Part shown: one piece after another, positions 22,961 to 34,527 of the stretch | How the letters are laid out: every line of letters starts with the position of its first letter | Position numbering within the stretch: position 1 is the stretch's first letter | DNA from: Eleusine coracana subsp. coracana | Lineage: Eukaryota > Streptophyta > Magnoliopsida > Poales > Poaceae | Assembly (NCBI GenBank): GCA_032690845.1 | Contig: CM064426.1 | Coordinates: 71,598,403 to 71,662,402 of the forward strand | Reading direction: 5' to 3' | DNA: 64,000 bases | The notes under the pieces: model-generated | Seen by the model: the letters and a program-made list of their open reading frames with translations, nothing else | Databases searched by the model: none | What the model was told of the DNA's origin: nothing | Made by a program: the position numbers and the translations under genes

Positions 22961-23819
22961 CCGTACCTACCGGGCCGGCCCAAAGCACGTAAATTTGGCC
23001 CGGTCTAAGCATGGCATGGCTCGTAGCGTCGTGCCGTGTGGGGTCAGGCGTGTGGGGCTCGCTGGGCCGTGTGCTATGGTCCCGGCACTATCGGCAGTCG
23101 CTCTCCCAATAGTCGACTTATCTACCGTTAAAACCGGTGAAACAAATCCAACGGCACAGCTTCATCTCTTTCATTTTCTGATGCAAACGCACGCCGCCGC
23201 TCACATCTTTGCTCCTGCTCTGTCTCGAATCGAAGAACAAGGAGCGGAGGGAGAGAAGATCCAATCGACTATTCTTGTTGACAGTTGAGTACCGATTGCT
23301 TGAGCTATATTCCCCATCGGCTTGCATCTTTGCTGCTCCTTTATTACTCTTTCACTACTCCTTTCTTCCTCAACAACAAGAGATTGACTCGTGATGCGAA
23401 GACTCATCTGATGTGCGTTGGTGAGCATCAAATGGATTCAATGGGAGATACAGATGACAATTATGTGATCAATTTGTTCTTGCTCGTGGTTTATGCCACA
23501 AATTTTCATGATTTTCGGCTACAGTTTGGGAAGGGGAAAAATTGAAATTGAGGGAGAAACAGTATGTTATGATAATCCGCAATGTTTGAGTATGTTGCTT
23601 ACAATCCGTAATGAAGGTCCTTGCAATGCATAGTAAAGCTCTTTGCAATCTATGGCTGTTTCGTTGATTGAATCCTCAAGGACAACGGGAGGGAAAAGGA
23701 CGTGTCCTTCACCTGCAACGGGATAAGGAGGAGAGTCTTCCCAGAGCCGTAGGGTGAGTTCGACAGTTTAGACGGTGGATAAGTCGACTGCTGGGAGAGA
23801 GACTGCAGACGATCATGAT
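22961..23819. other. Spacer between the two duplication units
   Basis: A mixture of low-complexity and unassigned sequence. GGCC-rich words such as TTGGCCC and GCTGGGCCG resemble the boundary blocks of the flanking units. Frames at 23118-23545 are short, overlap on opposite strands and match nothing I recognise. Confidence 0.5.
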
Positions 23820-25880
23820 CCCCCCGGAACTGGGCGATAGTCGACGGGCCGGGAGTTCGTTCGAAATGGCTCGGGTTGGGCCGACCTAGTAGCTGTTGCG
23901 GTCGCACGTGAATCCTTTTTTCTATTTTTTTCCCTACGTACGACACAAACAATTCAGGTCAAATAGTTCAGTTCGTTCAAATAAAAACAACATGAAAGAA
24001 AAAAAGATCAAATAGACGTCGAGTCACAAGTCGCATCCACCTCAACGAGATCACCGTCGACTTCTCTCTCCCGTCGCCAATCTCTACGCGTGAATTCCAG
24101 ACTGAATCTCAGGCTCTTATCCTCTTTACGACCGTCACGGGCGGTTGTGATTACTGTCAAGTCCACATCCACGTAGACTCTGAGCAGCCGGCTACTACTC
24201 ATGTACGGTAAGGCAATCTTGGACGGTGTCAATGGAAGAACGACAAACATGGAGTCAGAGGGGAACACGGACAGGGCACTCCCTCGTTCGCAGCTGAAGA
24301 GGTGGACGCTTTTGTTCCTATAGTCCGTGCCACTCGCCTTGATCTCACCGTACACGACACGGGTTTTAGTGTTAGGACCGAGGTCTTTGAGCTTCAGCCT
24401 CACCTCGACGTTAGCCTCAATGGCGTAGGGAATCGCCAAGTACGTGATCACCAACTCGCGGCCAGGACCTGCACGGATGATTTGTGTGTATTCCTCGGTT
24501 TCATCTTCATCAACGACCCACTGCGCTTGAATGGGAGGACCAACAACACTGCTACACCCCGCGTCGCCAGCTATAGTAGTGAAATAGTAGACTTCGAGGC
24601 CGAAAAGGCTGAATGGTGTGAGAATTTCATCAGGTCCACAAAGCACCAAATCGACCATTCCATCCTATACAAGCAAGCATGAATGTCAAGGACCATATAT
24701 ATCACTACGTGCGAGCCTAAAAAAGTAGTAGATAATTATAAGGTATTTAGTATATGCCTCCTGTACATCCCCCACGCACTGCCAGTAGATGCATCGGCCT
24801 AGTTTTCCGTCATGGCCGTAGATTGTGGAAATAGGGAAATTTGCATGGATGGCCAAGACTTGCACCGCGCACTGCCGTCTAGCATATTTTTATCATCACT
24901 AGCCTCTGAGGATTCAGGGCCACCACTGCCATCCTCAAGGTCATCCCCGTAATTCTCTGGAAGAGCTGTGGCGTCATCTTGGCATCTTTCACGATCCTCA
25001 TTGGTAGTGTCAAGAATCCCTCCGTCAATAAACTTCTTCAGCTGATTCATTGTCGTCCTTGTAGCGAGGAAAAAAAAAACAGAGATTAGCAAACAGTGCC
25101 AAAGCATGATCAGATTCATGGAGCCAATCAAATGATAAATTGATGCTATTTCTCTTGTTTCAATATGTTTATGCGTGTGTGTATATGTATTCAGGATCCA
25201 TAATACCAAATACTCCTAGAAATCACGGCTTTCAATCATAACTGAATATGTATTTGAAATTTTCATAAAGGACACTTATTTTGGAACTGATGTAATATGT
25301 ATATAGCACTAAATCTCTTGAAAGAAAGTTTGGACTTACGAGATGGCAGCAATTCGTCTAATGAATTAAGCAGTGAGTGCAGCAACGATCAAGTCCTTGG
25401 AAAGAAGAAACTTGAACGGAAGGAGCACCGATTAAAGCAAAGCATGCACTGCGTCTACTGCATAATAACAAACAGAATAAAATCTCAGTATTTTAGCGAT
25501 TGACGAGATGAGCCGAAGCATCGGCGGCGGGAGGAAAACAAGGCGTGGGGAGGGAGCGTAGGCCCGAGACGACCTAATCTGACCCGGCAGCGGGAGGACG
25601 AGGAGACGAGGAGGGTCGGCGCCGTTGGGGCGGAGATGATGCGGGACGCCGCCGTCAAGTTTCCCTGGCCGAGGTACTGATGTGTGATGTGATGAGGACT
25701 GTGTACGCGGGGGGTTTTCTTGCCTTGATCCAAACCTCGTGCGCGCGGATTGGGCCGAATTACGAGAGCAAATCTCGTTGACGTGTCGGTTTGAAACTTC
25801 TAGGTTCTGTCGGTTGGCCCAAGCCGGAGCTGGAATGGAAGCGAGCGCTGGAACACAAGGGGCCGCTGGGCCGTGCGCGC
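23820..25880 (-). repeat. Tandem duplication unit 2
   Basis: Second unit of the DUF6598-like duplication, in the same orientation as unit 1. It is shorter because it lacks the 51-bp minisatellite and the Stowaway element found in unit 1. Boundaries are approximate. Confidence 0.65.
24008..25050 (-). pseudogene. DUF6598-like protein, copy 2 (intact second exon, frameshifted first exon)
   Basis: Exon 2 (24664-24008) is open for over 215 codons: GMVDLVLCGPDEILTPFSLF, ELVITYLAIPYAIEANVEVR, KASGTDYRNKSVHLF, VVLPLTPSKIALP and a basic C-terminal region ending CDSTSI. Exon 1 starts at ATG 25050 (MNQLKKFIDGG) with an acidic tract. Compared with copy 1, one base is missing near 24870 (AGTGCGCGG versus AGTAGCACGG). 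The start frame therefore runs to a stop at 24799, while the frame that joins exon 2 (ANFPISTIYGHDGKLGRCIYWQCVGD) has no start of its own. The exon 1 donor is GT at GAT|GTACAG or a GC site a few bases on. An alternative start or splice could still rescue a protein, so pseudogene status is likely but not certain. Confidence 0.6.
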
Positions 25881-27118
25881 GTAATGTGATCTCTGGACTG
25901 GGCGAGTTGGTGGACCGGGAGTTCGTTCAAACTTCAAAGTAGCCAGCGTGTTGGTTCGGCCCAGCTCCAGCGGAAGCGGAAGTATCGCGCGCACGTGCGG
26001 CGACCGGGAGAACGGGTGGATGGTAGCGACGACCTTCGTCCTCCTGGCACCGGTCACCTGCGCTGCGCCCCACTTGCGCGGTTCAGGTTCTTAACAAACC
26101 AACCAGTGCTATGCATGATCGTACTGCTAGACTCCGATTAGATTAGAGGAGAACCGAACACCCTGCTTAATAGTAACTTATTCACAGGCACCATAGACCA
26201 TAGTCTAATGCGAATTCAAACCGACCTTAGCACATAAACTATGCTAGTACTGTGCGTGTGCGATGACGTGTTTGTCACTGCATGTGATGGGCTGATGCCT
26301 GATGGCATGTTTTAAAGCCTGAAATCCTCTCAATCACAACTGGACATATGAGCGTCCCAACTTTTCACCCGTGCGTGGGTTTGATCAGAGTGCGTGTGTT
26401 AATGTCCAACCACAGTGAGGTTCACGCGAATTCAATCCAAACTTATTATCAAAGTGTTTCGATATCGAAACGTACTAATAGCTCCCAGTAACTCCGCTGG
26501 TAGTAGCGGTAACATATTCAAATTCGATTATTATTCACGGTCATCGAAGTCCAGTGCGATTCAAACAAGCCGGATCATGCACACCACGTCTGAGGGTCCG
26601 AAACTCAATTAACAATGCAGTACAACCGGCGTTGTGGGCTGATTGCGTGTGTGAAGATCCAACCACAATAAGTCTCACGCGAATTCTACCCAAAACATTT
26701 ACCGTGTTCCAGTAATAAGAAGCCAGTAACTCCACTGATAGTTCTCGCGGAAAAGAAAATGTAACTCCAGTGATAGTCCTCGCGAAAAAGAAAAGGTAAC
26801 TCCAGTGATAGTAACTCCGGACGAAAGTAAACAGCTCTTTAATCGGTAACTCTGAACAGTATAACACCATGAATGTATTAGGGTCAGCAGCAGTAACTCT
26901 AAACAGCACCAGCAGCTTAAGTAACCGCCAGGTCAGCAGCAAATGGTCTCCGTTGGCGATGGTTACCTGCTAACCACCGGTCCATTACTTCTCCCTGCAC
27001 GTCTCATCTCGTCCCGGACCCAAGCCAGACGTGCCATTTCGGATCCGGGCCCGCTCGCGGGTCCGGACCTCCCCCACACCCGCTTCTTCGCCGGCGGCCT
27101 CTCGCCGCCGTCTGAGCC
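25051..27118. other. Intergenic region upstream of the galactosyltransferase
   Basis: Contains the upstream block of duplication unit 2 (about 25500-25880), the weak third boundary block, and between 26390 and 26830 a set of short direct repeats around GTAACTCC and TCACGCGAATTC. The last hundred bases are probably the promoter and leader of the next gene; no clear TATA box was seen. Confidence 0.5.
26728..26815. repeat. Tandem repeat, about 35-bp period
   Basis: GTAACTCCANTGATAG followed by TCTCGCG- or CCTCGCG-type sequence and AAAAGAAAA occurs twice in full and a third time in part (GTAACTCCAGTGATAG then GTAACTCCGG). Confidence 0.75.
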
Positions 27119-30053
27119 ATGAAGCGCGCGCGGAGCTCCGAGGTCTTCCTCGGCGGCAGGGTGCGCGCGCGCCGGCGCCTCGCGCCCCTCCTCGCCGCGG
27201 CGGCGTTCGCGTACCTGCTCTTCGTGTCCGTCAAGCTCGCCGGCCTCGGCGGCGCGGCGCCCGCCGCGGCAGCCGTCACCCGTATGGCCGCGGGCGAGCC
27301 GCTGCGGCGGCGGCGGGTGGAGGAGCCGCGGCCCCGCTCCGCCGCGGCCGCGGGCGGGGGCGTGTCAGGGTACGGCCGCATCACCGGCGAGATCCTCCGG
27401 CGGACCGAGGCCGGCGGGGAGCGGAGGCGGTGGGGCCGGCTGGCGAACTCGACGGAGCTCGAGCGGATGGCGGCGCAGGCGTGGGCGCTCGGTGCCGCGG
27501 CGTGGGAGCAGGCCTCCGCGTTCGCCGGCGACGTCGACTCCATCGCGTCCCGCGACGGCGGGGACGCCGAGTGCCCCGGCTCGCTGGCCCTCGGCGGGGA
27601 GGCGGCGACCGGGGCGTTCCTGCCCTGCGGGCTGGCGGCGGGGTCGGCGGTGACTGTGGTGGGGACGCCGCGGGCGGCGCGGCCCGAGTACGTCGAGGCG
27701 ATCGAGCGGAGCGGGAAGGGGAACGGGACGGTGATGGTGGCGCAGTTCGCGGTGGAGCTGCGCGGGCTGCGCGCCGCCGAGGGCGAGGAGCCGCCCAGGA
27801 TCCTACACGTCAACCCGCGGCTGCGCGGGGACTGGAGTGGACGACCCGTGCTGGAGATGAACACCTGCTTCAGGATGCAGTGGGGCAGGGCGCACCGCTG
27901 CGACGGAATCCCCTCCAAGGACGATACCAATGGTACGAATCCACTGCTCTTTGCTTCGAATTGATGGCCATAATGCATTGCCAAACCGTACTTTGTATTG
28001 CAATCGAGCTCATGCCTTCACTTAATACTAGTGGCTAGTTTTTGGTTAGTGGCAAGTAACTGTTAGAACATCTCCAGTAGATTGCATATCACAACTGAGA
28101 CGCTTCTTTTAAGTCTCTTCAGACCATATTGACCAGATATTAGTTATTATTGACCTGTTAAGGGAGTGAGATGTTTGTTAGTTGTCTCTATTGTTGTTTG
28201 TTGCTGAGGTTTATGATACTGGGTGGATGTATACAGTTATCTCAGAAGGCAGAAACTTTGCCATGAAGTTGCTTAATTCATACATAGAGCTGCCACACAT
28301 CCCATATTTTATAATTTGAAGTCATTTTATAGTCACAACTTGCATGACATTCCACCAGAACGGTCAAAATGTATTTTGTTGCTATGCTCTGACTTTTGTA
28401 CTAATCCTTGAGGTTATTTGACATTGCAGTTGATGGGTTCAAGAGATGTGAGAAATGGGAGAGGCCAGACATGGTTAATTCAAAGGAAACGAAGACAAGC
28501 TCATGGTTGAACAGGTTCATCGGGCGAGCGAAGAAACCAGAAATGACATGGCCATACCCGTTTTCAGAGGGGAAGATGTTTGTTCTCACTATCCAAGCCG
28601 GTGTTGAAGGATATCATATTAATGTGGGAGGCCGCCATGTTGCTTCATTTCCTCATCGGATGGTATATTTTCAGTTCCTTCAGCACATATTTTGTATCAC
28701 TGCAAGGATGTTTTGATGTTTTGGGAATGGGTCACTGATCCACTTCGTTTTGTTATCAATGTTTATCAGGGATTTGCTCTTGAGGATGCGACAGGTCTAG
28801 CTGTAACAGGGGGCCTAGATGTTCATTCTGTTTATGCAACTGCACTTCCAAGGACCCATCCCAGTTTTTCTCTCCAGAAAGTCTTGGACATGTCTGATAG
28901 GTGGAAGGCTCGTCCTTTGCAAGAGGAGCCAATCAAGCTTTTTATTGGTATCCTCTCAGCTACAAACCATTTTGCTGAGCGCATGGCTATTAGGAAAACC
29001 TGGATGCAGTTTCCTGCCATCCAATTGGGAAATGTGGTTGCTCGATTCTTTGTTGCGCTGGTAAGATAAATTCTGATGATTTAACTGTGGATTAGTGCCT
29101 TATCCTGGCATATGGTGTACTGTCCTCTGTCTAATTTTTATAGAGCAGTAGAACCACAAGACTGAGATTGTGATTGTTTGCTGTAGAGCCATAGAAAAGA
29201 GATAAATGCAGCACTTAAGAAGGAAGCAGAATATTTTGGAGACATAGTTATTCTGCCATTTATCGACCGGTATGAGCTAGTGGTTCTGAAAACTGTTGCG
29301 ATATGCCAATATGGGGTGAGTCATGCTAACAGTTCTTTACATATTATGATAGCCACTCTCGAGCATAAGTAAATAATGGGCTGTCATTTTCTGTGTGCAG
29401 GTACAAAATGTTACTGCAGAGTATATTATGAAGTGTGATGATGACACTTTCGTGAGGCTGGATGTTGTATTGCAACAAGTTACTAGCTACGACAAAAACT
29501 TACCTCTTTACCTGGGCAACTTAAATCTCCTGCACAGGCCTCTAAGAAGAGGCAAATGGGCTGTGACCTACGAGGTACCTTAGCACCATTGTTTCTAGCA
29601 TAAATATCATGGATTTGCAATTTTACTTACATATCTATGTTCATATGGTGCACTGCAGGAATGGCCTGAGGCGGTGTATCCCCCATACGCCAATGGACCT
29701 GGTTATGTTATTTCGATTGACATCGCGAAGGATATAGCTTCCCGGCATGCAAACCAGTCCCTAAGGGTGAGTTTTCCTCCGAACTGCAATGCATCTGTTT
29801 AGTCCTACCAGTAATGCCTGATGGTCATCTCCTCGCCTACTCTCAGCTGTTTAAGATGGAAGATGTGAGCATGGGCATGTGGGTCGAAGACTACAACGCC
29901 ACTGCCCCGGTGCAGTACATTCACAGCTGGAGGTTCTGCCAGTTTGGCTGTGTCAATAACTACTTCACAGCGCATTATCAGTCTCCCAGGCAGATGATGT
30001 GCCTCTGGGAGAAACTATCAGCTGGCCGAGCACAGTGCTGTAACTACAGATAA
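27119..30053 (+). CDS. GT31 galactosyltransferase with galectin domain (hydroxyproline O-galactosyltransferase-like)
   Basis: Seven exons join in frame: 27119-27932, 28430-28662, 28770-29060, 29187-29315, 29401-29574, 29659-29766 and 29847-30053, giving 651 residues. A single hydrophobic segment at about residues 21-45 (LAPLLAAAAFAYLLFVSVKL) after a basic stretch is a type II Golgi signal anchor. A Gal-bind_lectin (galectin) domain covers about 168-378 (GKMFVLTIQAGVEGYHINVGG, VHSVYATALP). The catalytic GT31 domain follows from about 403 (IKLFIGILSATNHFAERMA, RKTWMQ), with the metal-binding DDD at 502-504 in KCDDDTF and EDVSMGMWV near 588. This two-domain layout is that of plant GALT enzymes that add the first galactose to hydroxyproline of arabinogalactan proteins. 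The family is secure; acceptor specificity is inferred. Confidence 0.93.
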
Positions 30054-30519
30054 CACGACCCTGCAGGGGGATGGTTTACTAGCATAACCCTGTCTCATGA
30101 TCATCTACAATTGGCGGCTATCAGGGTCTCCATTACATTCTTTGGCTTCAGTTCCATCTCCCCGACTACAGAAACCATCTTGATATCTTTCTTTGTTCTT
30201 TGATGTTTACACTGAGATATATGGGTGTGATCACCCGCCGCATCCTGGAACTCGTCCCCTGTAGCTAGCACACCATGTTTTGGGTCATGGGGGTGGTTGC
30301 TAACGTTAGGGGAATAGGAGTGAGTGGGAATGCATATTGGCTGCTTGTACAGTACAGGAGCAAAAGTCCATTTGTAGAACTGCAGATCTGTGTCCACTGA
30401 TGGTGGACAGTTTAAACGGAAGAAACAACTATTTCCCTGTCCGTGTAATGTTGTCTGTATGAGTCTATATTAATTTGCTTCTTTCAGTCTGTACTGTTAC
30501 GGTGCCACCATCTGGAGAT

Positions 30520-31270
30520 GGGCTTGAAGACTAACTGCACTCATAATACTCTAAATCCATCCTCTAAAAAGAATATTCCGTTCTGGTCAACAAGATTCTC
30601 TACTCTATATTTAGTTTCGCTACACCTATTTATACTCTATAACCATCTTCTATATCAACTAACTCTCTATAGGACCCACATGTCATCCTCACCCTCTTTT
30701 CTTTTTCTCTCTTTCCTCACCAATCTCTCTTCCTCCCCAATCTCTCCTCCTCCCCGGCCGGAGTGCCGCCACCGCCGCTCCTCCCGGCTCGCCCCTCCCC
30801 CTCCCCCACGGGAGCGCCGTCACTGCTGCTTCTCCTCGGCCACGCGTCGGTCACCGTGCCCCTCCCCCTCCTCCCTCCTTGGTCGAGCGCTGGCTGCCGC
30901 GCTTCTCCTCCTCTCGGCCCGCTCCTCCTCGGTCAAGCGTCGGCCGTCGTGCCCCTCCCCCTCCTCTTTGATCTTGAGCTCGCGACCGCCGGATCTCGCC
31001 TCCTTCCTCAGGATCTTGAGGTCGCGATGGTGGTGGTCCTGACGGAGGCGAGGTCGTTGCAAGGTGGGCTCGACGGAGGCAACGGTGACGGCGACGAGCC
31101 TCTCTCTCCTCTTCCAGTGAGCCTCCTTCGCCTCCTTCTCTCTCCTCTTCCGGTGGGTGGCTGGTGGTGTGCACAACGCTGACCCCACGCGTAGCGGACG
31201 GACGCTATGTCCGCTGGGAATAGTGGACGCGGAGCTATCCGCTCTTTTAGTATACACCTCCCAGTACATA
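30520..31270 (+). mobile_element. Non-autonomous element family B, copy 1 (CT-rich core)
   Basis: The left part (AGACTAACTGCACT, CTCTAAATCCATCCTCTAAAAA, AACTAACTCTCTATAGGACC) matches the reverse complement of the right part of the element at 62650-63545. The core is a long CCTCCTCC-rich stretch that yields open frames on both strands without domain identity, so those frames are not called as genes. Exact ends and target duplications are unclear. Confidence 0.5.
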
Positions 31271-32880
31271 GGTGCGACGTTTTTTACGCCAAACCGGTAC
31301 TGGAGGGAGCTTTATCAGATGGTTCCCAGTACCCGGTGCGAAGAGTCAAAGCCACGTGTTCCTACCATCAATCATGGTACCAACTGAATGCTGCTAGATA
31401 GTAGTAATAAGTAGAACGAACTTAAAAGATCACACTCACAAGACACTGAGCTCGTGCTGTGGTACATGTGGACACAAGAAATTCGTGAGAGCTGACAACC
31501 ATTATATTGGTTCTGCCCAATATTATAGCAATTATATAATATAAATCATACATCCAGTACAAGCGACTGATTTCGGTAAGTAATAGTATATGCTACAGTG
31601 AAATACAGCTAATAGTCGGGCGAAGCATTTTACTAGGGGGTGTTCGTTTACTTCAGGAGCTAAAGTTTAGCTACTAAAATTTGAGCTAAACTTTAGCATT
31701 TTTTGAAGGATTAAAGTTTAGTCCTAATTTTAGCCCCACAAAAATATGCTTGGTTTGATTTTTTCTGCCTATGGTTTGCTGTTCGGTAACATTGCAACTG
31801 CTCTTAGTAGAGCTGTTCAATGGTGGTCCGGTTAAACCAGTCAAAAAACCAGCCGCTCCGAATACAACTAGGAATGAACAGTAACTAGTACAAATGAACA
31901 GTAATTCGTATGCGGAAATGAGCTAGCCGGTTTCTCAACGGTTTCACGGTTTCATCCGTGAACAGTCCTAGCTCTTAGGATGTGACGCAATGCAGAGAAG
32001 GAATTAGGAAAATATATTTTCTACTTCCTCCGTTCATATTTACATGTCATTCTAAGGTTTTCAACTTTTCTATAATTACATGTCATTCTTACTTTCTAAT
32101 GCACCTTTCTCTCTTTCTAATACAATATTCTCTTTTCTCATTACATCTCTATCTCTATCTCTCTCTTTCTCATTTTCAGTGCATCCATCTTTTTACTTTT
32201 ACTTATTTCCCGTACCCAACTTCAAAACGACATTTAAATATGAACAGAGGGAGTACCTTTCAGCTGATTAAAAACTTTTAATCAATAACTTGTTTCTTTG
32301 AGTTTTAATTTTTCTTTTATAAAATTATTTGTATAATAATTATAAACTATTTGTATAATAATTATAAACTATTGGATGTAAATCTAATAACTTAAAAAAA
32401 ATAACTGAAAATTACTCCAAATTTTCAGTTAACTGAAAATTAGCAAGTCCCATTAAAAAAAATCAAGAAGTGCAAGGAGGAAGACGAACAGCCTCGATCT
32501 CCTCTTGCACATTGATCTGAATCTGGAAATCCTCGGCTGCAATCCAGCTCGGAATCGAACATGTTTCAGAGTGACATGGCATATATTGTCTCACATCGAA
32601 TCCGTATCCTGGCGGAACCGAGAAGGTACGAAATCAAGGGGCGTACTCGGTGGTGTTTTCCCAATTTTTTGGTACACGACCTGACATTTTTGCCCTTCTC
32701 CCCCGTTGTGTTCGCTACTTGCCGTCTCTCTCTGACGAACGAGCGCACACGGCCCAGCTCGCACCGCCGCCCGCCCCCGCAGCCACCCACCGCCCCCAGG
32801 GCGCCGCACCGCCACTACGCAAGACGCTCCTCGGTCAGCTCGCCGAGAATCCCCGCCCCCATCTGGAGCCCTACCGCCGA
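31271..32880. other. Intergenic region upstream of MED19
   Basis: Contains a fragment starting GGGGGTGTTCGTTTACTTCAG near 31637 that resembles one end of a MITE, and a Stowaway copy at 32024-32253. No gene is supported. The MED19 leader probably begins in the GC-rich part after about 32700. Confidence 0.5.
32024..32253. mobile_element. Stowaway-like MITE, copy 3
   Basis: The ends are CTTCCTCCGTTCATATTTA and the inverted TAAATATGAACAGAGGGAG, flanked by TA. The internal ACATGTCATTCT near the left end differs from the other Stowaway copies, so this is a different subfamily. Confidence 0.8.
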
Positions 32881-33069
32881 AGCCCGCCCGCCGGCCGCCG
32901 CCCTCCATAGCTGCAGGCCCTGCGGCTTCCCTTCCGTGTTGAGCTCCAGCTCGCCCCCACCCTCGAAGCACCAGGAAGCTGAGCAGGGGGGGGGGGGGGG
33001 GCGGCATAGGAGGCCGCACCGGCGCGGACCACCGGTTGCGGAGCCCGACCCCGGAGGTGTTCCTACAGG

Positions 33070-34490
33070 GTAAATCCTTCTATCCTTCGCATCGTTCGTT
33101 CCCAATTTCGAGTGGAATTGAACATCACGAGAACAGTAACAACAGCATGGTGTGCTGAATTACGAAAACAGCACGCGCACACCAATCGTTTCCCCACGAA
33201 AGCAAGGTAAACAGTGTCAAATCGAGGGAGAGGAAGCCACTTGAAAATGCGTCTTAATATTTCAAAAATCTCCCAGTGCCAATGGTTGCTGTTTTCATTG
33301 GTTGCCATAGCCCATAGCTCGTAATAGCTAGGATTAATGTGTTTGGATTTTAGTTCTAGGAATTGGTCAGTTGCTGGTGCTCTTGATTTTGGTTAGCTGC
33401 AGTAGCCGAGCTAGGTTTAGGTTGGGTAGGCACCAAGTGAAGAAGAGTAATAGATGTATGTAATTTAATCCCTTCAAGAGGCAACCTACATTGAAATTTA
33501 GAAAAATTGGGTAGGCCTAAGCCTACTGTGCTACCCAGCTGGCTGCACCATTGGTTGGCTGCTTGCCTGGTTGTCTTGGTATAAGCGATATGCCATGGTG
33601 TATTGGTATTCTGCTCAGGTTGGCAGTTTTTTACTTGACACACTGTAATTTTGTGGGTGATGTCTAATGTGGACAATGATACCATAGTGCACATAAAAGG
33701 ATTTGCTAAACTTCATGGTCTTGAATTTTGTTTGTAAGCTCCCTTTTGTAATACAAATACCTTAATATTCCTTGTGTAACTTTCTAAACCCCAAAAGAAA
33801 AAAAAGGGAAAAGGATTGCTCTGGAAATTGAACAAGATCAAGGTGCTCTTTGACATGACGTGAAACTTTTTTTTGTTTATGTTGCTGGACGTTGGCTTCA
33901 GGGCCTGTGTATCAAACTTTAGTGCTGTTTAGCTCACAGCTTGGTTCTGCTTGGTGCTCTAAATCAGTAAATCACACAAGAATTCTGTTCATCATATAGA
34001 CCGGTCATGTTCACCATGGTTTTTCAATATCAATCCGACCTTTGTTACTTCTTCCATGAACATGCCTGCAACTATTGCATACCAACCATTAGCAGAATTG
34101 TTCACCTGGTGCTATCCATATTGTAATATTCGGAACATTCATTGTGCTCTGTGCGGAGCTGATGAAAACTGCAGTCCTTCGTACGTGACATAATTCTGCT
34201 GTTGTAAAGAAAAAAAATAATGCCCCTATGTCTCATTAATTTGGCCCATTCTAATACTATGCCAGCCAGATTTGCAAATCACATCTTATCACGGGGTTAT
34301 GGAGTTTAGCTGGTGGTGCACTACCAAATCACATCAAATCACATGTCTCATGTGGTTGAATATGCATGTGTAATAGAGTCTGCTTCTGGGAAGTGGGATC
34401 AATTGTGTATCACTTTTACTTTGTCAGAATACCAGCTCGGTCTACCTTTGCATTTGTTATTAACTTTTTTCTTTATTAAATGAATTTCAG
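33070..34490 (+). other. Leader intron of MED19 (predicted)
   Basis: A GC-rich exon-like stretch ends with CCTACAGG|GTAAATCC at 33069, and a strong acceptor TGAATTTCAG ends at 34490, 37 bp before the MED19 start codon. A first intron in the 5' UTR is common in plant genes. Just upstream (32985-33001) is a poly-G run. The second leader exon holds a five-codon uORF (ATGATGCAATCTGCATAG, 34494-34511). Confidence 0.55.
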
Positions 34491-34527
34491 GTGATGATGC
34501 AATCTGCATAGATCAATCTCCAATCTG

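Noticed and set aside
27004..27984. Minus-strand 326-codon frame and plus-strand 335-codon alternative frame
   Set aside because: Shadows of the very GC-rich first exon of the galactosyltransferase; Ala/Arg/Pro-rich with no domain.
30763..31182. 139-codon plus-strand frame and 149-codon minus-strand frame
   Set aside because: They arise from the CCTCC-rich core of a repeat element, and the same effect is seen in its inverted copy at 62.7-63.4 kb.
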